Positions 16,461-26,517 of a stretch of 64,000 nt of DNA are shown piece by piece. The notes below the pieces were generated by a model. That model searched no databases. It was given only the letters and a program-made list of their open reading frames with translations, and was not told the origin of the DNA. Within the stretch, counting starts at the first letter, position 1; each line of letters begins with the position of its first letter. The DNA is from Lamprobacter modestohalophilus (GTDB lineage Bacteria > Pseudomonadota > Gammaproteobacteria > Chromatiales > Chromatiaceae). The stretch spans positions 62,001 to 126,000 of the forward strand of contig NZ_NRRY01000007.1 in NCBI RefSeq assembly GCF_016583905.1. The letters are read 5' to 3'. The position numbers and the translations under genes are program-made.

Positions 16461-17000
16461 ATGTCTAGGTTGCAGACACTCTACAACGAGAAGTATGTCG
16501 GTGAGCTGAAAGAGCGCTTTGGCTTCAAGAGCGTGATGCAGGTTCCGCGGCTGACGAAGATCACGCTCAACATGGGCGTGGGTGAAGCCGTGACTGATAA
16601 AAAGGTCATGGATTTTGCGGTGGGCGATCTGACCAAGATCGCAGGCCAAAAGCCGGTTGTGACCAACGCGCGCAAGTCCGTCGCCGGGTTCAAGATCCGC
16701 GAGGGCTGGCCAGTCGGTTGCAAGGTGACACTTCGCCGCGAGCGGATGTACGAATTCCTCGACCGGTTGATCAACGTCGCGATGCCGCGTGTCCGCGACT
16801 TCCGCGGGCTCAGTCCGAAGGCCTTCGACGGCCGCGGTAATTATTCGCTGGGCGTTCGCGAGCAGATCATCTTCCCAGAGATCGACTACGACAAGATAGA
16901 CTCAATGCGTGGCCTTGATGTCGTCATCACGACAACAGCCCGCAACGACGAGGAAGGGCGCGCGTTGCTCGAGGCCTTCCAGTTCCCATTCCGTACCTAA
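16461..17000 (+). CDS. rplE: 50S ribosomal protein L5
   Basis: Binds 5S rRNA and contacts the P-site tRNA. The ATG at 16461 gives 179 residues, [12 protein letters not shown], equal to E. coli. The open frame extends upstream into rplX but without protein character. Conserved [23 protein letters not shown] and [17 protein letters not shown] blocks are present. The stop is followed 16 bases later by rpsN. Confidence 0.98.
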   Translation: MSRLQTLYNEKYVGELKERFGFKSVMQVPRLTKITLNMGVGEAVTDKKVMDFAVGDLTKIAGQKPVVTNARKSVAGFKIREGWPVGCKVTLRRERMYEFLDRLINVAMPRVRDFRGLSPKAFDGRGNYSLGVREQIIFPEIDYDKIDSMRGLDVVITTTARNDEEGRALLEAFQFPFRT

Positions 17001-17016
17001 TTTTCGGAGGCGAAGG

Positions 17017-17322
17017 TTGGCGAAGAAGAGCATGATCGCGCGCGACGTCAAGCGTGCAAAGATCGCGAAGCGTTATGCAGAGCGCCGCGCGCAGTTGAAG
17101 GCAGTGATTAACGATCGAAGCGCTGAGCCCGAGCAGGTTGAGGCAGCGGTCGTGGCGCTTCAGAAGCTGCCGCGCGATGCGAGTCCAACGCGGTATCAGC
17201 GGCGTTGCCGGATCAGCGGCCGGCCACATTCGGTCTATCGCAAGTTCGGGCTAGGTCGCAACAAGCTGCGCGAAGCCGTGATGCGCGGTGATGTGCCGGG
17301 TGTTGTGAAGGCTAGCTGGTAA
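17017..17322 (+). CDS. rpsN: 30S ribosomal protein S14 with a TTG start
   Basis: Small-subunit head protein. Starting at TTG 17017 (read as [13 protein letters not shown]) gives 101 residues, the E. coli length, with the ribosome site cggagg seven bases upstream. The first ATG (17032) would remove the conserved AKKS leader. This is the zinc-free long form: the CXXC pairs of the short form are absent, and [17 protein letters not shown] is present. The stop codon lies in an 11-bp direct repeat. Confidence 0.93.
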   Translation: MAKKSMIARDVKRAKIAKRYAERRAQLKAVINDRSAEPEQVEAAVVALQKLPRDASPTRYQRRCRISGRPHSVYRKFGLGRNKLREAVMRGDVPGVVKASW

Positions 17323-17341
17323 AGTAAAGAAGCTGGTAAAG
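17314..17341 (+). repeat. Direct repeat across the rpsN stop codon
   Basis: agctggtaaag occurs at 17314-17324, where it includes the rpsN TAA, and again at 17331-17341, a 17-base period. It lies at the start of an unusually long 125-base gap inside the spc operon. This looks like a recent duplication of the gene's last codons. Confidence 0.7.
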
Positions 17342-17447
17342 AATCGATCGGAACGTCCGATCAGCCTGTTCGCCCCGTGTCGAGCAGGATCGAGAAACCC
17401 GAGTGGGTATCGCGCTCTCATCAGCGGCCTGACCCCGGAGTAATGCA

Positions 17448-17846
17448 ATGAGTATGACCGATCCCATTGCGGATATGCTAACGCGTATCCGTAACGGCCA
17501 GGCGCGCGGCAAGATCACGATCTCGATGCCGCTGTCGAAGAAAAAGCTGGCCGTCGCCAACCTCCTTCGGGATGAGGGCTACATCGCTGACGTGTCCGTC
17601 GAAGACGATGACACAGTTAAGCCACAGCTGCTCCTCAAACTGAAATATTACCGCGGCAAGCCGGTTATCGAGTACCTGAAGCGGGTCTCACGGCCAGGCT
17701 TGCGCATCTATCGCGGCAAGGACGAGCTCCCCAGCGTCTGGGGTGGGCTCGGCGTCGTGATCATATCGACCTCGCAGGGCTTGATGTCCGATCGTGCCGC
17801 GCGCAAGGCCGGGCACGGTGGCGAGATCCTGGCCTACGTCGCCTAA
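17448..17846 (+). CDS. rpsH: 30S ribosomal protein S8
   Basis: 16S central-domain binder. In E. coli it is the translational repressor of spc through a site near rplE. 132 residues starting [18 protein letters not shown], matching the E. coli MSMQDP form, so the ATG at 17448 is preferred to the one at 17454. C-terminal [13 protein letters not shown] motif is intact. Ribosome site is ggag. It follows the 125-base rpsN-rpsH gap and precedes rplF by 11 bases. Confidence 0.98.
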   Translation: MSMTDPIADMLTRIRNGQARGKITISMPLSKKKLAVANLLRDEGYIADVSVEDDDTVKPQLLLKLKYYRGKPVIEYLKRVSRPGLRIYRGKDELPSVWGGLGVVIISTSQGLMSDRAARKAGHGGEILAYVA

Positions 17847-17857
17847 GGGAGGTTGTC

Positions 17858-18391
17858 ATGTCTAGAATAGGTAAGGCGCCGGTCCAGGTGCCAAAGGGTG
17901 TTGACATCACGATGGCGGGTCGTGAGGTCACTGTGAAGGGGCCGAAAGGCTCGCTGTCCTGGTCGATCCATCCATTCGTCGAGGTCGATATCGATGGTGC
18001 CGTCGTGACCACGCGGCCGGCGAACGACAGCGATTCACAGTGGGCGATGGTCGGCACTACGCGTGCACTCCTGAACAACATGGTTCAAGGCGTCAGCAGC
18101 GGCTTCGAGCGCAAGCTCAGCCTGGTTGGCGTTGGCTATCGCGCACAGGCCAAGGGCAAGATCTTGAATCTGGCGCTGGGCTTCTCGCATCCCATCGACT
18201 TCCCGGTTCCGGACGGGATCGAGATCGAGACACCAACGCCGACGGAGATCGTCGTGCGTGGGATCGACAAGCAGCAAGTCGGTCAGGTGTCCGCCGTGAT
18301 TCGCGGGTTCCGTCCGCCGGAACCTTACAAGGGCAAGGGTGTTCGCTACGCGGATGAGCAAGTCCTGCGTAAAGAAGCCAAGAAGAAATAG
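17858..18391 (+). CDS. rplF: 50S ribosomal protein L6
   Basis: Binds near the sarcin-ricin loop, where the translation GTPases act. 177 residues, the E. coli length. It begins [15 protein letters not shown] and contains the duplicated alpha-beta fold and the conserved [19 protein letters not shown] and [16 protein letters not shown] motifs. The ribosome site gggagg is strong. Confidence 0.98.
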   Translation: MSRIGKAPVQVPKGVDITMAGREVTVKGPKGSLSWSIHPFVEVDIDGAVVTTRPANDSDSQWAMVGTTRALLNNMVQGVSSGFERKLSLVGVGYRAQAKGKILNLALGFSHPIDFPVPDGIEIETPTPTEIVVRGIDKQQVGQVSAVIRGFRPPEPYKGKGVRYADEQVLRKEAKKK

Positions 18392-18400
18392 GTGATGCGG

Positions 18401-18757
18401 ATGGATAAGAAACATGCCCGGCTTCGGCGTGCGACGCGCGCTCGAGCCAAGATTCGCGAGATCGGTGGCTATCGGCTCTGCATCTATCGCACGCCGCGAC
18501 ACATTTATGCCCAGGTCATCGGCGAAGGCGGCGATCGCGTCATCGCCTGTGCCTCGACCGTCGAGAAAGAGCTGAAGGCTGCCTGCGAGGGCCACACCGG
18601 TAATGTCAGCGCAGCCGCTAAAATCGGCCATGCGATTGCCGAGCGGGCTCGCTCTGCCGGGGTCGAAAAGGTGAGCTTCGATCGCTCTGGCTTCAAATAT
18701 CACGGCCGCGTCAAAGCGCTGGCCGATTCCGCGCGTGAGCACGGGCTTCAGTTCTGA
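18401..18757 (+). CDS. rplR: 50S ribosomal protein L18
   Basis: 5S rRNA-binding protein. In-frame GTG (18392), ATG (18395) and ATG (18401) codons compete. I chose 18401 because [15 protein letters not shown] aligns with the E. coli start, gives 118 residues (E. coli 117) and has aggtg eight bases upstream. The C-terminal [20 protein letters not shown] block is conserved. Confidence 0.96.
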   Translation: MDKKHARLRRATRARAKIREIGGYRLCIYRTPRHIYAQVIGEGGDRVIACASTVEKELKAACEGHTGNVSAAAKIGHAIAERARSAGVEKVSFDRSGFKYHGRVKALADSAREHGLQF

Positions 18758-18767
18758 GGAGACGTAG

Positions 18768-19274
18768 ATGTCGAATTACAACCCAAAGCCCGAAGGCGAC
18801 GATCTGCTCGAGAAGCTGATTTCCGTCAACCGCGTGGCGAAAGTCGTGAAGGGTGGCCGCGTGTTTGGCTTCGGCGCCCTAACCGTTGTTGGCGATGGAA
18901 AAGGTCGTGTCGGTTATGGGACCGGCAAGGCGCGTGAGGTCCCGGTTGCGATCCAGAAGGCGATGGAGAGCGCACGCAAGAACATGGTCGACATCAAGCT
19001 GAAGGGTAGCACCCTGCAGTATCCGGTCAATGGTCGGCACGGTGCGGCGCATGTCTACATGCAGCCCGCCTCTGAGGGTACCGGGATCATCGCCGGTGGC
19101 GCCATGCGCGCCGTGTTCGAGGTCGTTGGTGTGCAAGACGTTCTGGCGAAGTGCATTGGCACGAACAACGCCATTAACGTCGTGCAGGCCACGATTAACG
19201 GCCTCTCCAACATGGTCGATGCCGAGGTGGTTGCCGCGAAACGCGGTAAGACAGTCGACGAGATCCTAGGTTAG
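18768..19274 (+). CDS. rpsE: 30S ribosomal protein S5
   Basis: Fidelity protein at the mRNA entry side. 168 residues. The double-stranded RNA-binding-like N-terminal half carries [19 protein letters not shown] and [12 protein letters not shown]. The second half holds [13 protein letters not shown] and GTNNAINVV. The N-terminal [16 protein letters not shown] differs from E. coli but is normal in this lineage. Ribosome site is gaggag. Confidence 0.98.
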   Translation: MSNYNPKPEGDDLLEKLISVNRVAKVVKGGRVFGFGALTVVGDGKGRVGYGTGKAREVPVAIQKAMESARKNMVDIKLKGSTLQYPVNGRHGAAHVYMQPASEGTGIIAGGAMRAVFEVVGVQDVLAKCIGTNNAINVVQATINGLSNMVDAEVVAAKRGKTVDEILG

Positions 19275-19283
19275 GAGCGAGCA

Positions 19284-19472
19284 ATGGCGGAGAACAGGAT
19301 GAAGGTGCAGCTCGTACGGAGCATGCACGGGCGCTTGAAGACGCACCAAGCTTGTGTCCGCGGCCTTGGCTTGCGGCGCATGCACCAGATCGTCGAGGTG
19401 GAAGACACGCCGGCGACCCGTGGCATGGTGAACAAGGTGCAATACATGGTTCGCGTTTTGGGGGACGGTTGA
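19284..19472 (+). CDS. rpmD: 50S ribosomal protein L30
   Basis: Small large-subunit protein, 62 residues. It contains the conserved [26 protein letters not shown] core with the HQ and GLGLRR elements and ends in VRVLGDG. Ribosome site taggagcg precedes the ATG. Only one base separates its stop from rplO. Confidence 0.97.
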   Translation: MAENRMKVQLVRSMHGRLKTHQACVRGLGLRRMHQIVEVEDTPATRGMVNKVQYMVRVLGDG

Positions 19473-19473
19473 G

Positions 19474-19917
19474 ATGCGTCTGAACACTCTTTCGCCTGAT
19501 GCAGGCAGTCGCCCCGATGCCAAGCGCGTTGGTCGCGGCATCGGTAGCGGGCTCGGCAAGACTGCGGGACGTGGTCATAAGGGCCAAAAGTCGCGGACCG
19601 GTGGTTTCCACAAGACTGGCTTCGAAGGCGGCCAGATGCCGCTGCAACGGCGACTGCCAAAGGTGGGCTTTCGCTCGCGCAAGGCGGCAAGCAAAGACGA
19701 GATTCGGCTCAGTGAGCTGAAGCGACTCGACAGCACCGAGGTCGACCTGGCAAGCCTCCGCGCTGCGGGCCTGATCACGGGCGCGGTGTCAAGCGTGAAG
19801 TTGATCAAGTCCGGTGACGTTGATCGCGCCTACCAAGTAACAGGGCTGGGTGTGACAGCCGGTGCGCGTGCCGTAATCGAAGCGGCCGGCGGCTCGGTTG
19901 CCGACAGCGACAGCTAA
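19474..19917 (+). CDS. rplO: 50S ribosomal protein L15
   Basis: Late-assembling protein of the large subunit, 147 residues. The basic, glycine-rich N-terminus [20 protein letters not shown] and the [15 protein letters not shown] motif are diagnostic. It lies between rpmD and secY, 30 bases before the latter, as in the E. coli spc operon. Confidence 0.98.
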   Translation: MRLNTLSPDAGSRPDAKRVGRGIGSGLGKTAGRGHKGQKSRTGGFHKTGFEGGQMPLQRRLPKVGFRSRKAASKDEIRLSELKRLDSTEVDLASLRAAGLITGAVSSVKLIKSGDVDRAYQVTGLGVTAGARAVIEAAGGSVADSDS

Positions 19918-19947
19918 ACCAGCAAGGGCGAACCAGGGGCGATCCAA

Positions 19948-21300
19948 ATGGCGAAGAACACGGCGTCAATGATGCAGTCACTCGGCGGCATGGGCCGGCT
20001 GACTGAGCTGCGGCAGCGTCTGCTGTTCGTGCTCGGCGCGCTGCTCGTCTACCGGATCGGCACCTTCATCCCGGTTCCCGGGGTGAATCCTGAAGCCCTA
20101 GCCGTACTCTTCGATCAAAACCAGGGCTCGATCCTTGACATGTTCAACATGTTCTCGGGTGGTGCGCTCGAGCGCGCGAGCATCCTGGCACTCGGGATCA
20201 TGCCGTACATTTCGGCCAGCATCATCATGCAGCTGATGTCGGCCGTGATCCCCCAGCTCGAACAATTGAAGAAAGAGGGTGAGGCCGGTCGACGCAAGAT
20301 CACCCAGTACACCCGCTATGGCACCGTGGTGCTGGCGACCTTCCAAGCAATCGGTATCTCGATTGCGTTGCAGGGGCAGACGGCTGGCGGCTCGTCGTTG
20401 GTGGTGCAGCAGGGATTTGGCTTCGTGTTCACCGCTGCGGTGTCGTTGGTGACCGGAACCATGTTTCTGATGTGGCTTGGTGAGCAGATTACCGAGCGCG
20501 GAATCGGCAATGGCATCTCGCTGATCATCTTCGCTGGTATTGTGGCCGGTCTGCCGGCGGCGGTTGGCGGCACCCTTGAATTGGTTCGCACGGGCGAGAT
20601 GAACGCACTGGCGGTCTTGGTCTTGTTCGCCCTGGCACTCGCGGTGACCGCATTCGTGGTTTTCGTCGAACGCGGCCAAAGGCGAATAACAGTTAACTAT
20701 GCTCGACGACAACAAGGGCGTCGCATGTTAGCCGCACAAAGCACGCATTTGCCCTTGAAGCTCAACATGGCCGGCGTGATCCCACCGATCTTCGCGTCCA
20801 GTATCATTCTCTTTCCGGGTACCCTCGGCCAATGGTTCGGCCAGTCCGAGAACATGCGTTGGCTCGCAGACTTAACCAGTAAGTTGTCGCCAGGCGAGCC
20901 GGTTTACGTCATCTTTTATGCGACGGCGATCATCTTCTTCTGCTTCTTCTATACGGCCCTGGTGTTCAACGCCAAGGATACGGCGGACAACCTGAAGCGC
21001 TCGGGCGCGTTCATCCCTGGTATTCGGCCTGGAGAGCAGACGGCTCGCTACATCGATTCGGTGATGACTCGGCTCACCGCCGCAGGGGCGCTCTACATCA
21101 CTGCGGTCTGTCTGTTGCCGGAGTTCTTGATCGTCGGCTGGAATGTGCCGTTCTACTTTGGTGGGACTTCATTGCTGATCGTCGTGGTCGTGGTGATGGA
21201 CTTCATGGCCCAGGTGCAGGCGCATCTGATGTCGCACCAGTATGAGGGCCTCATGAAGAAGGCCAACCTGAAAGCGCCAGGGGCTGGCCTGACACGCTAG
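19948..21300 (+). CDS. secY: Preprotein translocase channel subunit SecY
   Basis: Pore of the SecYEG inner-membrane translocon for unfolded secretory and membrane proteins. 450 residues (E. coli 443) with ten hydrophobic segments. Conserved [13 protein letters not shown] near TM1, [23 protein letters not shown], the plug and TM2 region, [14 protein letters not shown], and the cytoplasmic [22 protein letters not shown] loop that contacts SecA and ribosomes. It is near the end of spc, followed by rpmJ. Confidence 0.99.
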   Translation: MAKNTASMMQSLGGMGRLTELRQRLLFVLGALLVYRIGTFIPVPGVNPEALAVLFDQNQGSILDMFNMFSGGALERASILALGIMPYISASIIMQLMSAVIPQLEQLKKEGEAGRRKITQYTRYGTVVLATFQAIGISIALQGQTAGGSSLVVQQGFGFVFTAAVSLVTGTMFLMWLGEQITERGIGNGISLIIFAGIVAGLPAAVGGTLELVRTGEMNALAVLVLFALALAVTAFVVFVERGQRRITVNYARRQQGRRMLAAQSTHLPLKLNMAGVIPPIFASSIILFPGTLGQWFGQSENMRWLADLTSKLSPGEPVYVIFYATAIIFFCFFYTALVFNAKDTADNLKRSGAFIPGIRPGEQTARYIDSVMTRLTAAGALYITAVCLLPEFLIVGWNVPFYFGGTSLLIVVVVVMDFMAQVQAHLMSHQYEGLMKKANLKAPGAGLTR

Positions 21301-21404
21301 CGAAGCGTTTTCATCACCTACTCGCTGTTCGCTGAGGTAACGCGACGCGCAATCGGCGCGAGCGACTCGGCCTGCAACCCTTTACATCGAAAACGGAGAC
21401 AATT

Positions 21405-21518
21405 ATGAAGGTAAGAGCATCTGTCAAAAAGATGTGCCGCCACTGCAAGACGATTCGTCGTAACGGCACCATTCGTGTGATCTGCAAAGACCCGCGCCAC
21501 AAACAGCGCCAGGGTTAG
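21405..21518 (+). CDS. rpmJ: 50S ribosomal protein L36
   Basis: 37-residue zinc-ribbon protein. C11, C14, C27 and H32 (CRHC then C-K-D-P-R-H) form the zinc site, so this is the zinc-dependent form. It begins [11 protein letters not shown]. Start ATG at 21405 has cggagac upstream. It stands between secY (104 bases) and rpsM (105 bases). A weak promoter-like TTCCAA-17-TACACT pair lies in the second gap. Confidence 0.97.
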   Translation: MKVRASVKKMCRHCKTIRRNGTIRVICKDPRHKQRQG

Positions 21519-21623
21519 CGAGCGGAAGCCTGCTGCCGCTTCCAACGTAAGGCGCACGGTGCTACACTGCTCTGTTTACACTTTTTCTTCTGACAGAACT
21601 GAACGCTTAGGAGCGCAACGCGC

Positions 21624-21980
21624 ATGGCTCGAATCGCCGGAGTCAATATTCCAGACCGCAAACATGCGGTCATTGCCTTGACATCGATCTACGGGATCGG
21701 GCGGACTCGGGCGGCCTCGATCTGCGAGGCCGCACAGGTGCCGACCACCGCGCCCATCCGTACATTGAGCGAAGACGAGATCGATCGTCTGCGTAACGAG
21801 GTGAGCAAATTTTCGGTCGAAGGCGACCTCCGGCGTGAGGTATCGATGAATATCAAGCGCTTGATGGACCTTGGCTGTAATCGTGGGATTCGGCATCGTC
21901 GCGGCCTGCCGCTGCGCGGCCAACGCACGCGCACCAACGCGCGGACGCGTAAGGGACCGCGGCGCCCAGTTCGTCGTTAA
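21624..21980 (+). CDS. rpsM: 30S ribosomal protein S13
   Basis: Small-subunit head protein contacting the P-site tRNA and the L5 bridge. 118 residues with [18 protein letters not shown] at the start, the helix-two-turn-helix GIGRTRA motif, and the basic tail [18 protein letters not shown] that touches tRNA. First gene of the alpha operon. In E. coli S4 represses the operon by binding near here. The ribosome site is taggag. Confidence 0.98.
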   Translation: MARIAGVNIPDRKHAVIALTSIYGIGRTRAASICEAAQVPTTAPIRTLSEDEIDRLRNEVSKFSVEGDLRREVSMNIKRLMDLGCNRGIRHRRGLPLRGQRTRTNARTRKGPRRPVRR

Positions 21981-22061
21981 CACCGTTCAAGGGCTCTGTC
22001 CGACCGGCGCGGGATCGCGCTGGCGGCAGGGATCGCCTTTTCCGCTCGGAGACAGATTACA

Positions 22062-22448
22062 GTGGCTAAACAGCTGCGCACGCGCAAAAAAGTAAAGAAG
22101 CAGGTGGCGGATGGGGTGGCACACATCCATGCCTCCTTCAACAACACCATCATCACGATTACCGATCGGCAGGGTAATGCCTTGACCTGGGCAACCTCCG
22201 GCGGCTCCGGTTTTCGCGGCTCGCGTAAGAGCACACCGTTTGCGGCGCAGGTCGCTGCAACGCGTGCTGGCCAAGCCGCAAAGGAGTTCGGTGTCGTGAA
22301 TCTTGACGTTCATGTCAAGGGACCCGGCCCGGGCCGCGAATCGGCGGTCCGAGCGCTGAACAACGCCGGTTTCAAGGTTGCGAGCATCACCGACGTGACG
22401 CCGATCCCACACAATGGTTGCCGACCGCCGAAGAAGCGGCGCGTATAA
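22062..22448 (+). CDS. rpsK: 30S ribosomal protein S11
   Basis: Platform protein next to the E site. 128 residues with [19 protein letters not shown] and [14 protein letters not shown], ending in [15 protein letters not shown], the canonical tail. The start is GTG at 22062 ([10 protein letters not shown]). The Shine-Dalgarno stretch cggagac is 11 bases upstream. It lies 81 bases after rpsM and 13 before rpsD. Confidence 0.97.
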   Translation: MAKQLRTRKKVKKQVADGVAHIHASFNNTIITITDRQGNALTWATSGGSGFRGSRKSTPFAAQVAATRAGQAAKEFGVVNLDVHVKGPGPGRESAVRALNNAGFKVASITDVTPIPHNGCRPPKKRRV

Positions 22449-22461
22449 CGGGGCAGAGAAC

Positions 22462-23082
22462 ATGGCGAGATACATTGGTCCCACCTGCAAGCTTGCACGC
22501 CGCGAAGGCGTCGATCTTGGGCTCAAAAGCAGGGCGCGCGCGCTCGAGACCAAGTGCAACCTGGAGAAGCAGCCTGGTCAGGCGGCTGATCGGCGGCGAC
22601 GGCTCTCGGATTATGGCCTTCAGCTGCGAGAGAAGCAGAAGGTTCGGCGCACTTACGGCGTGATGGAGAAGCAGTTCCGCAATTATTACGCTGAGGCGGC
22701 GCGCCGCAAGGGTGCCACTGGCGAAAACCTGCTGCAGCTCCTGGAGCGCAGGCTTGATAACGTGGTGTATCGGATGGGCTTTGGCGCGACGCGCGCCGAG
22801 GCAAGGCAGCTGATCGGTCACAAGGGTGTGCTGGTCAACGGCAAAGTGGTTTCGATACCCTCCTACCAAGTGACGGTCGAAGACGAGATCGAGGTTCGCG
22901 AGAAGGCGAAAAAGCAGGTGCGCGTACAAAACGCACTCGCGCTCGCTGAGGCGAACGGTTTCGCTGAATGGATCGATGTCGATAGTAAGTCAGCGAAAGG
23001 GGTCTTCAAGCGGATTCCAGACCGGGTCGATCTGCCGTCCGACATCAATGAGTCGCTCATCGTCGAGTTGTACTCGAAATAA
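22462..23082 (+). CDS. rpsD: 30S ribosomal protein S4
   Basis: Primary 16S 5'-domain binder, fidelity protein and alpha-operon autoregulator in E. coli. The ATG at 22462 gives 206 residues, exactly the E. coli length. An upstream in-frame codon at 22414 is inside rpsK. The N-terminal [14 protein letters not shown] and the S4 RNA-binding domain around [20 protein letters not shown] are intact. The zinc cysteines of some S4 forms are absent. Confidence 0.98.
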   Translation: MARYIGPTCKLARREGVDLGLKSRARALETKCNLEKQPGQAADRRRRLSDYGLQLREKQKVRRTYGVMEKQFRNYYAEAARRKGATGENLLQLLERRLDNVVYRMGFGATRAEARQLIGHKGVLVNGKVVSIPSYQVTVEDEIEVREKAKKQVRVQNALALAEANGFAEWIDVDSKSAKGVFKRIPDRVDLPSDINESLIVELYSK

Positions 23083-23102
23083 CGCCGTCGAGGGAGTTTT
23101 CT

Positions 23103-24116
23103 ATGTCAGACGTCGCAGGCGGCTTTCTAAAGCCGCGCATCGTCAAGGTCGACCCCGTCGCCGGTAGTCCGAATCGCGCTAAGGTTTCGCTAGAGCCCTT
23201 CGAGCGCGGCTTTGGCCACACGCTCGGCAATGCGCTACGGCGGATCTTATTGTCGTCGATGGACGGTTTTGCCGTCACCGAGGTCGAGATCCAAGGCATC
23301 CTGCATGAGTACACGACGATCGAGGGCGTGCAGCAGGACGTGCTCGAGATCCTGCTCAATCTGAAGCAGCTTGCAATCCGACTCCATGGTCGGGATGAGG
23401 CCACCTTCACGCTGAGCAAGGTTGGGCCTGGGGCGGTCACCGCGGGCGATATCAAAATCGACCACACCGCAGAGGTCGCGAACCCTGACTTGGTGATCGC
23501 GAACCTGACAGGTAAGAGTGAGCTCAGCATGTCGCTGACCGTGCGTCGTGGCCGCGGCTATGAGCCCGCGAGTGTGCGCGAGGCAGCGAGCGGTGAGGAG
23601 CGGCCGATCGGCAAGCTGCCGCTCGATGCAACCTTCAGCCCGGTGCTGCGCGTTGCGATCGATGTCGAAGCGGCACGTGTCGAGCAGCGGACAGATCTTG
23701 ATCGGCTGGTCATCGACATCGAGACCGACGGCACTCTCGATGTCAAAGATGCAGTACAGCGGGCAGCGACCATCTTGCGCGACCAGCTCAGTAGCTTTGT
23801 CGATCTCGACCAGTCCGGCCCAACCGACGGGGTCAGCGATGAGCGTCCGAGTGAGCCAGCCTATGATCCGATCTTGGTGCGGCCGGTCGACGAGCTTGAA
23901 TTGACAGTGCGCTCTGCGAACTGCCTGAAAGCAGAGAACATCTACCTCATCGGTGATCTGATTCAGCGCACCGAGGTTGAGTTGTTAAAGACACCCAATC
24001 TTGGTAAGAAGTCGCTCACTGAGATCAAGGATGTGCTGGCGACGCGGGGTTTATCACTCGGAATGCGTCTCGAGAACTGGCCACCCGATAACATCGAAGA
24101 GTTGATGGTCAAATAA
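23103..24116 (+). CDS. rpoA: RNA polymerase alpha subunit
   Basis: Assembly and regulatory subunit of RNA polymerase. 337 residues (E. coli 329). The N-terminal dimerisation domain (about 1-235) has [21 protein letters not shown] linker of about 20 residues includes [15 protein letters not shown]. The C-terminal domain (about 255-337) has the UP-element and activator-contacting helices [17 protein letters not shown] and [16 protein letters not shown]. Ribosome site is cgagggag. A 61-base repeat-containing gap separates it from rplQ. Confidence 0.99.
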   Translation: MSDVAGGFLKPRIVKVDPVAGSPNRAKVSLEPFERGFGHTLGNALRRILLSSMDGFAVTEVEIQGILHEYTTIEGVQQDVLEILLNLKQLAIRLHGRDEATFTLSKVGPGAVTAGDIKIDHTAEVANPDLVIANLTGKSELSMSLTVRRGRGYEPASVREAASGEERPIGKLPLDATFSPVLRVAIDVEAARVEQRTDLDRLVIDIETDGTLDVKDAVQRAATILRDQLSSFVDLDQSGPTDGVSDERPSEPAYDPILVRPVDELELTVRSANCLKAENIYLIGDLIQRTEVELLKTPNLGKKSLTEIKDVLATRGLSLGMRLENWPPDNIEELMVK

Positions 24117-24117
24117 A

Positions 24118-24174
24118 GACCGGAACAGTAGGGGCCGGGCCAGTGGCGACCGGAACAGTACCGATCGGAACAGA
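24118..24174 (+). repeat. Imperfect repeats between rpoA and rplQ
   Basis: gaccggaacagta occurs at 24118-24130 and 24148-24160. A diverged copy gatcggaacaga is at 24163-24174, so the copies start 30 and then 15 bases apart. They fill almost the whole gap between the rpoA TAA and the rplQ ATG and leave rplQ without a recognisable Shine-Dalgarno sequence other than cggaaca. Confidence 0.75.
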
Positions 24175-24177
24175 ACA

Positions 24178-24570
24178 ATGCGACATCAAAAAGCTGGAAG
24201 AAAACTCAATCGAAATAGCGCCCACCGCGAGGCGATGTTTCGCAACATGGCGGGCTCGCTGTTTCGGCACGAGCTGATCAAGACGACGCTGCCGAAGGCC
24301 AAGGAGCTGCGCCGTGTCGCAGAGCCCTTGATCACCTTGGCAAAGGAAGACTCGGTGCATCACCGCCGCCTCGCTTTTGCGCGGCTGCGGGATAAAGAGG
24401 TCGTCGGTAAGCTCTTTACCGAGCTCGGACCGCGTTATAGCGAGCGTCCCGGGGGCTATCTGCGCATCCTCAAATGTGGTTTTCGCGCAGGCGATGCGGC
24501 ACCGATGGCCTATGTCGAGCTGGTCGATCGCCCGGCTGATGAGGCCATCACTGAGGCTGATAACGATTGA
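24178..24570 (+). CDS. rplQ: 50S ribosomal protein L17
   Basis: Tunnel-exit-side protein of the large subunit, last gene of the alpha operon. 130 residues (E. coli 127). It starts [23 protein letters not shown], the most conserved segment, and includes [17 protein letters not shown] and [16 protein letters not shown] perfect stem-loop 48 bases after its stop ends the ribosomal block. Confidence 0.98.
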   Translation: MRHQKAGRKLNRNSAHREAMFRNMAGSLFRHELIKTTLPKAKELRRVAEPLITLAKEDSVHHRRLAFARLRDKEVVGKLFTELGPRYSERPGGYLRILKCGFRAGDAAPMAYVELVDRPADEAITEADND

Positions 24571-24617
24571 CGCATGACCTCGTCAGTGGTGCAGTGATGC
24601 GCCGGTTTTGCGACGCT

Positions 24618-24640
24618 ACGGCCGGGCTTGACCCGGCCGT
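24618..24640 (+). terminator. Terminator-like stem-loop after rplQ
   Basis: Perfect 9-bp stem acggccggg / cccggccgt with loop cttga, followed by ttgcgtt. It lies between rplQ and the SAM hydrolase gene and probably ends the long ribosomal transcript. The weak T-tract makes its strength uncertain. Just after it, cgagcccag and ctagtttt(g/a)agc are each duplicated at about 24650-24706. Confidence 0.7.
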
Positions 24641-24709
24641 TTGCGTTACGAGCCCAGCATCGGTTTCGAGCCCAGTCTAGTTTTGAGCGCGCTCTAGTTT
24701 TAAGCCAGA

Positions 24710-25453
24710 ATGATCGTGCAGCGCTGTGCTCGAATCGTCCTCCTGAGCGACTTTGGCGATGGACCCTATGTTGGGCAAATGCAGCTTCGGCTGACCGAGC
24801 TTGCGCCAAACGTCCCGGTCGTCACGCTCACCTCGGATCTCCCACCGTTCCGACCAGATCTGGCTGCCTACCTGCTGCCCGGACTGCAGTCTGGGATGCC
24901 GCTAGAGACGGTCTATTGCTGTGTGGTTGATCCCGGGGTTGGCACGAGCCGAGAGGTGATCATCGCGCGGCGGGGTGCAGATTGGTGGCTGGGGCCCGAT
25001 AACGGGCTGCTCGTGCCCTTGTTACAAGGTCAAACAGACCTAGATATCTATCGGCTCAAGTGGCGCCCTGCGCAACTCTCAGCGAGTTTTCACGGGCGGG
25101 ACCTGTTTGTGCCGGTTGCGGCCCGCTTGGTGCTCGGCGACCTGCCGGCGGCAGAGCGCATCATATTCGCTCAGCTCGTCGGCGCCGATTGGCCAGCGGA
25201 ACGGGCCTGCATCTGCTACGTCGATGCGTTTGGCAATCTCATGACGGGTCTCCAAGCAGACGGCCTGGCAGCGGATGCCGATTTGCTGGCCGCTGGTCAA
25301 CGGCTGAAGGCGGCGCGGACCTTCGCCGATGTCGCCGTGGGCGAGGCCTTTTGGTATCGCAACGCCTTCGGCCTGGTCGAGCTTGCAGTGAACCAAGGGC
25401 GCGCCGATGCTCACCTGGGGCTGGGCCTCGGTGACTCGGTGGAGCTGGGTTAA
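24710..25453 (+). CDS. SAM hydrolase (SAM hydroxide adenosyltransferase, DUF62 family)
   Basis: Member of the family that includes fluorinase and chlorinase. The common bacterial members split S-adenosylmethionine to adenosine and methionine using water or hydroxide. 247 residues. The Asp-Arg-His triad of the hydrolases is present: D74 and R81 in VVDPGVGTSRE and H128 in SFHGRDLF. GPDNG at 96-100 and FGN at 174-176 are also conserved. These residues favour the hydrolase over a halogenase. First gene after the ribosomal terminator. The proline iminopeptidase gene follows after 50 bases. Physiological purpose is unknown. Confidence 0.9.
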   Translation: MIVQRCARIVLLSDFGDGPYVGQMQLRLTELAPNVPVVTLTSDLPPFRPDLAAYLLPGLQSGMPLETVYCCVVDPGVGTSREVIIARRGADWWLGPDNGLLVPLLQGQTDLDIYRLKWRPAQLSASFHGRDLFVPVAARLVLGDLPAAERIIFAQLVGADWPAERACICYVDAFGNLMTGLQADGLAADADLLAAGQRLKAARTFADVAVGEAFWYRNAFGLVELAVNQGRADAHLGLGLGDSVELG

Positions 25454-25503
25454 CGGGTTCCGGAACCTTGAATTCGCCGTCATGTCCTCATCTAGCGTTG
25501 GCC

Positions 25504-26517
25504 ATGAACGATGAGTACCTGAACGTGCAAAAGACTAGCAGCGCCTTGTATCCACCGATTGAGCCCTTCGCTGTTGATCGCCTTGCCGTTGGCGAGGGTC
25601 ATGAGCTCTACCTCGAGCAATCCGGAAACCGCGACGGCATTCCAGCGGTGTTCTTGCACGGTGGACCAGGCGCTGGTTGCGGCCCCTCGCATCGTCGCTT
25701 CTTCGATCCCGAGCGCTACCGAATCATCCTCTTCGACCAACGCGGTTGCGGCCGCTCCCGACCGCACGCGAGTATCGAGCACAACAGCACCTGGGACCTG
25801 GTTGCTGATATGGAGCGGATTCGCGCGCATCTCGGCATCGATCGCTGGCTGGTCTTTGGTGGCTCCTGGGGCTCGACACTGGCCTTGGCCTACGCCGAAA
25901 CCTATCCGGAGCGGGTCAGCGCCTTGGTGCTGCGTGGGATCTTTCTCTGCCGCCCGGAGGAGATCGCCTGGTTCTATCAGCAGGGCGCGAGCTGGATCTT
26001 CCCAGACCACTGGCGTGATTTCTTGGCACCGATCCCTGAGTCCGAGCACGGCGATCTGCTCCAGGCCTATCATCGCCGTCTGACCGGATCGGATGCAGAG
26101 ACGCGGTTGGCCGCGGCCAAGGCCTGGTCGATTTGGGAGGGGCGCTGTGCAACGCTGTTGCCGGACCCTGACATCCGCCGCACCTTCAGCGACGAGCGGC
26201 TTGCGCTCAGCCTGGCGCGGATCGAATGCCACTATTTTGTCCATCAAGCATTCTTGCGGCCGAATCAGTTATTGGAGGATGCGCCCAGGCTCAGTGAGAT
26301 CCCCGGCGTCATCGTGCACGGTCGCTATGATTTGATCTGCCCTTTGCGCTCCGCTTGGGAGCTGGCGGCGGCTTGGCCACGCGCATCGCTCGAGGTGATC
26401 GCCGATGCCGGCCACGCTGCCTTCGAGCCGGGGATCGCCCGCGCGCTAGTGGCGGCGACCGACCGGATGGCTGCTGAGCTCGATCCGGAGCGGCCAAGCG
26501 CTGAGTCGATGGGATGA
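25504..26517 (+). CDS. pip: Proline iminopeptidase
   Basis: Alpha/beta-hydrolase releasing N-terminal proline from peptides, cytoplasmic. From ATG 25504 it has 337 residues. An upstream TTG at 25468 would add 12. Oxyanion segment HGGPG is at 52-56, the nucleophile S121 is in GGSWGS, the acid is in VHGRYDLICP and the histidine in ADAGHAAFEPG. DQRGCGRSRPH and LRGIFLCR are hallmarks of the S33 iminopeptidases. It overlaps dtd by four bases. No clear Shine-Dalgarno sequence for either start. Confidence 0.93.
   Translation: MNDEYLNVQKTSSALYPPIEPFAVDRLAVGEGHELYLEQSGNRDGIPAVFLHGGPGAGCGPSHRRFFDPERYRIILFDQRGCGRSRPHASIEHNSTWDLVADMERIRAHLGIDRWLVFGGSWGSTLALAYAETYPERVSALVLRGIFLCRPEEIAWFYQQGASWIFPDHWRDFLAPIPESEHGDLLQAYHRRLTGSDAETRLAAAKAWSIWEGRCATLLPDPDIRRTFSDERLALSLARIECHYFVHQAFLRPNQLLEDAPRLSEIPGVIVHGRYDLICPLRSAWELAAAWPRASLEVIADAGHAAFEPGIARALVAATDRMAAELDPERPSAESMG

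Noticed and set aside
24710..25453. SAM hydrolase read as a fluorinase or chlorinase
   Set aside because: The Asp-Arg-His triad of the hydrolases (D74, R81, H128) is intact, which favours the hydrolase. I also saw no sign of a fluorometabolite pathway nearby.
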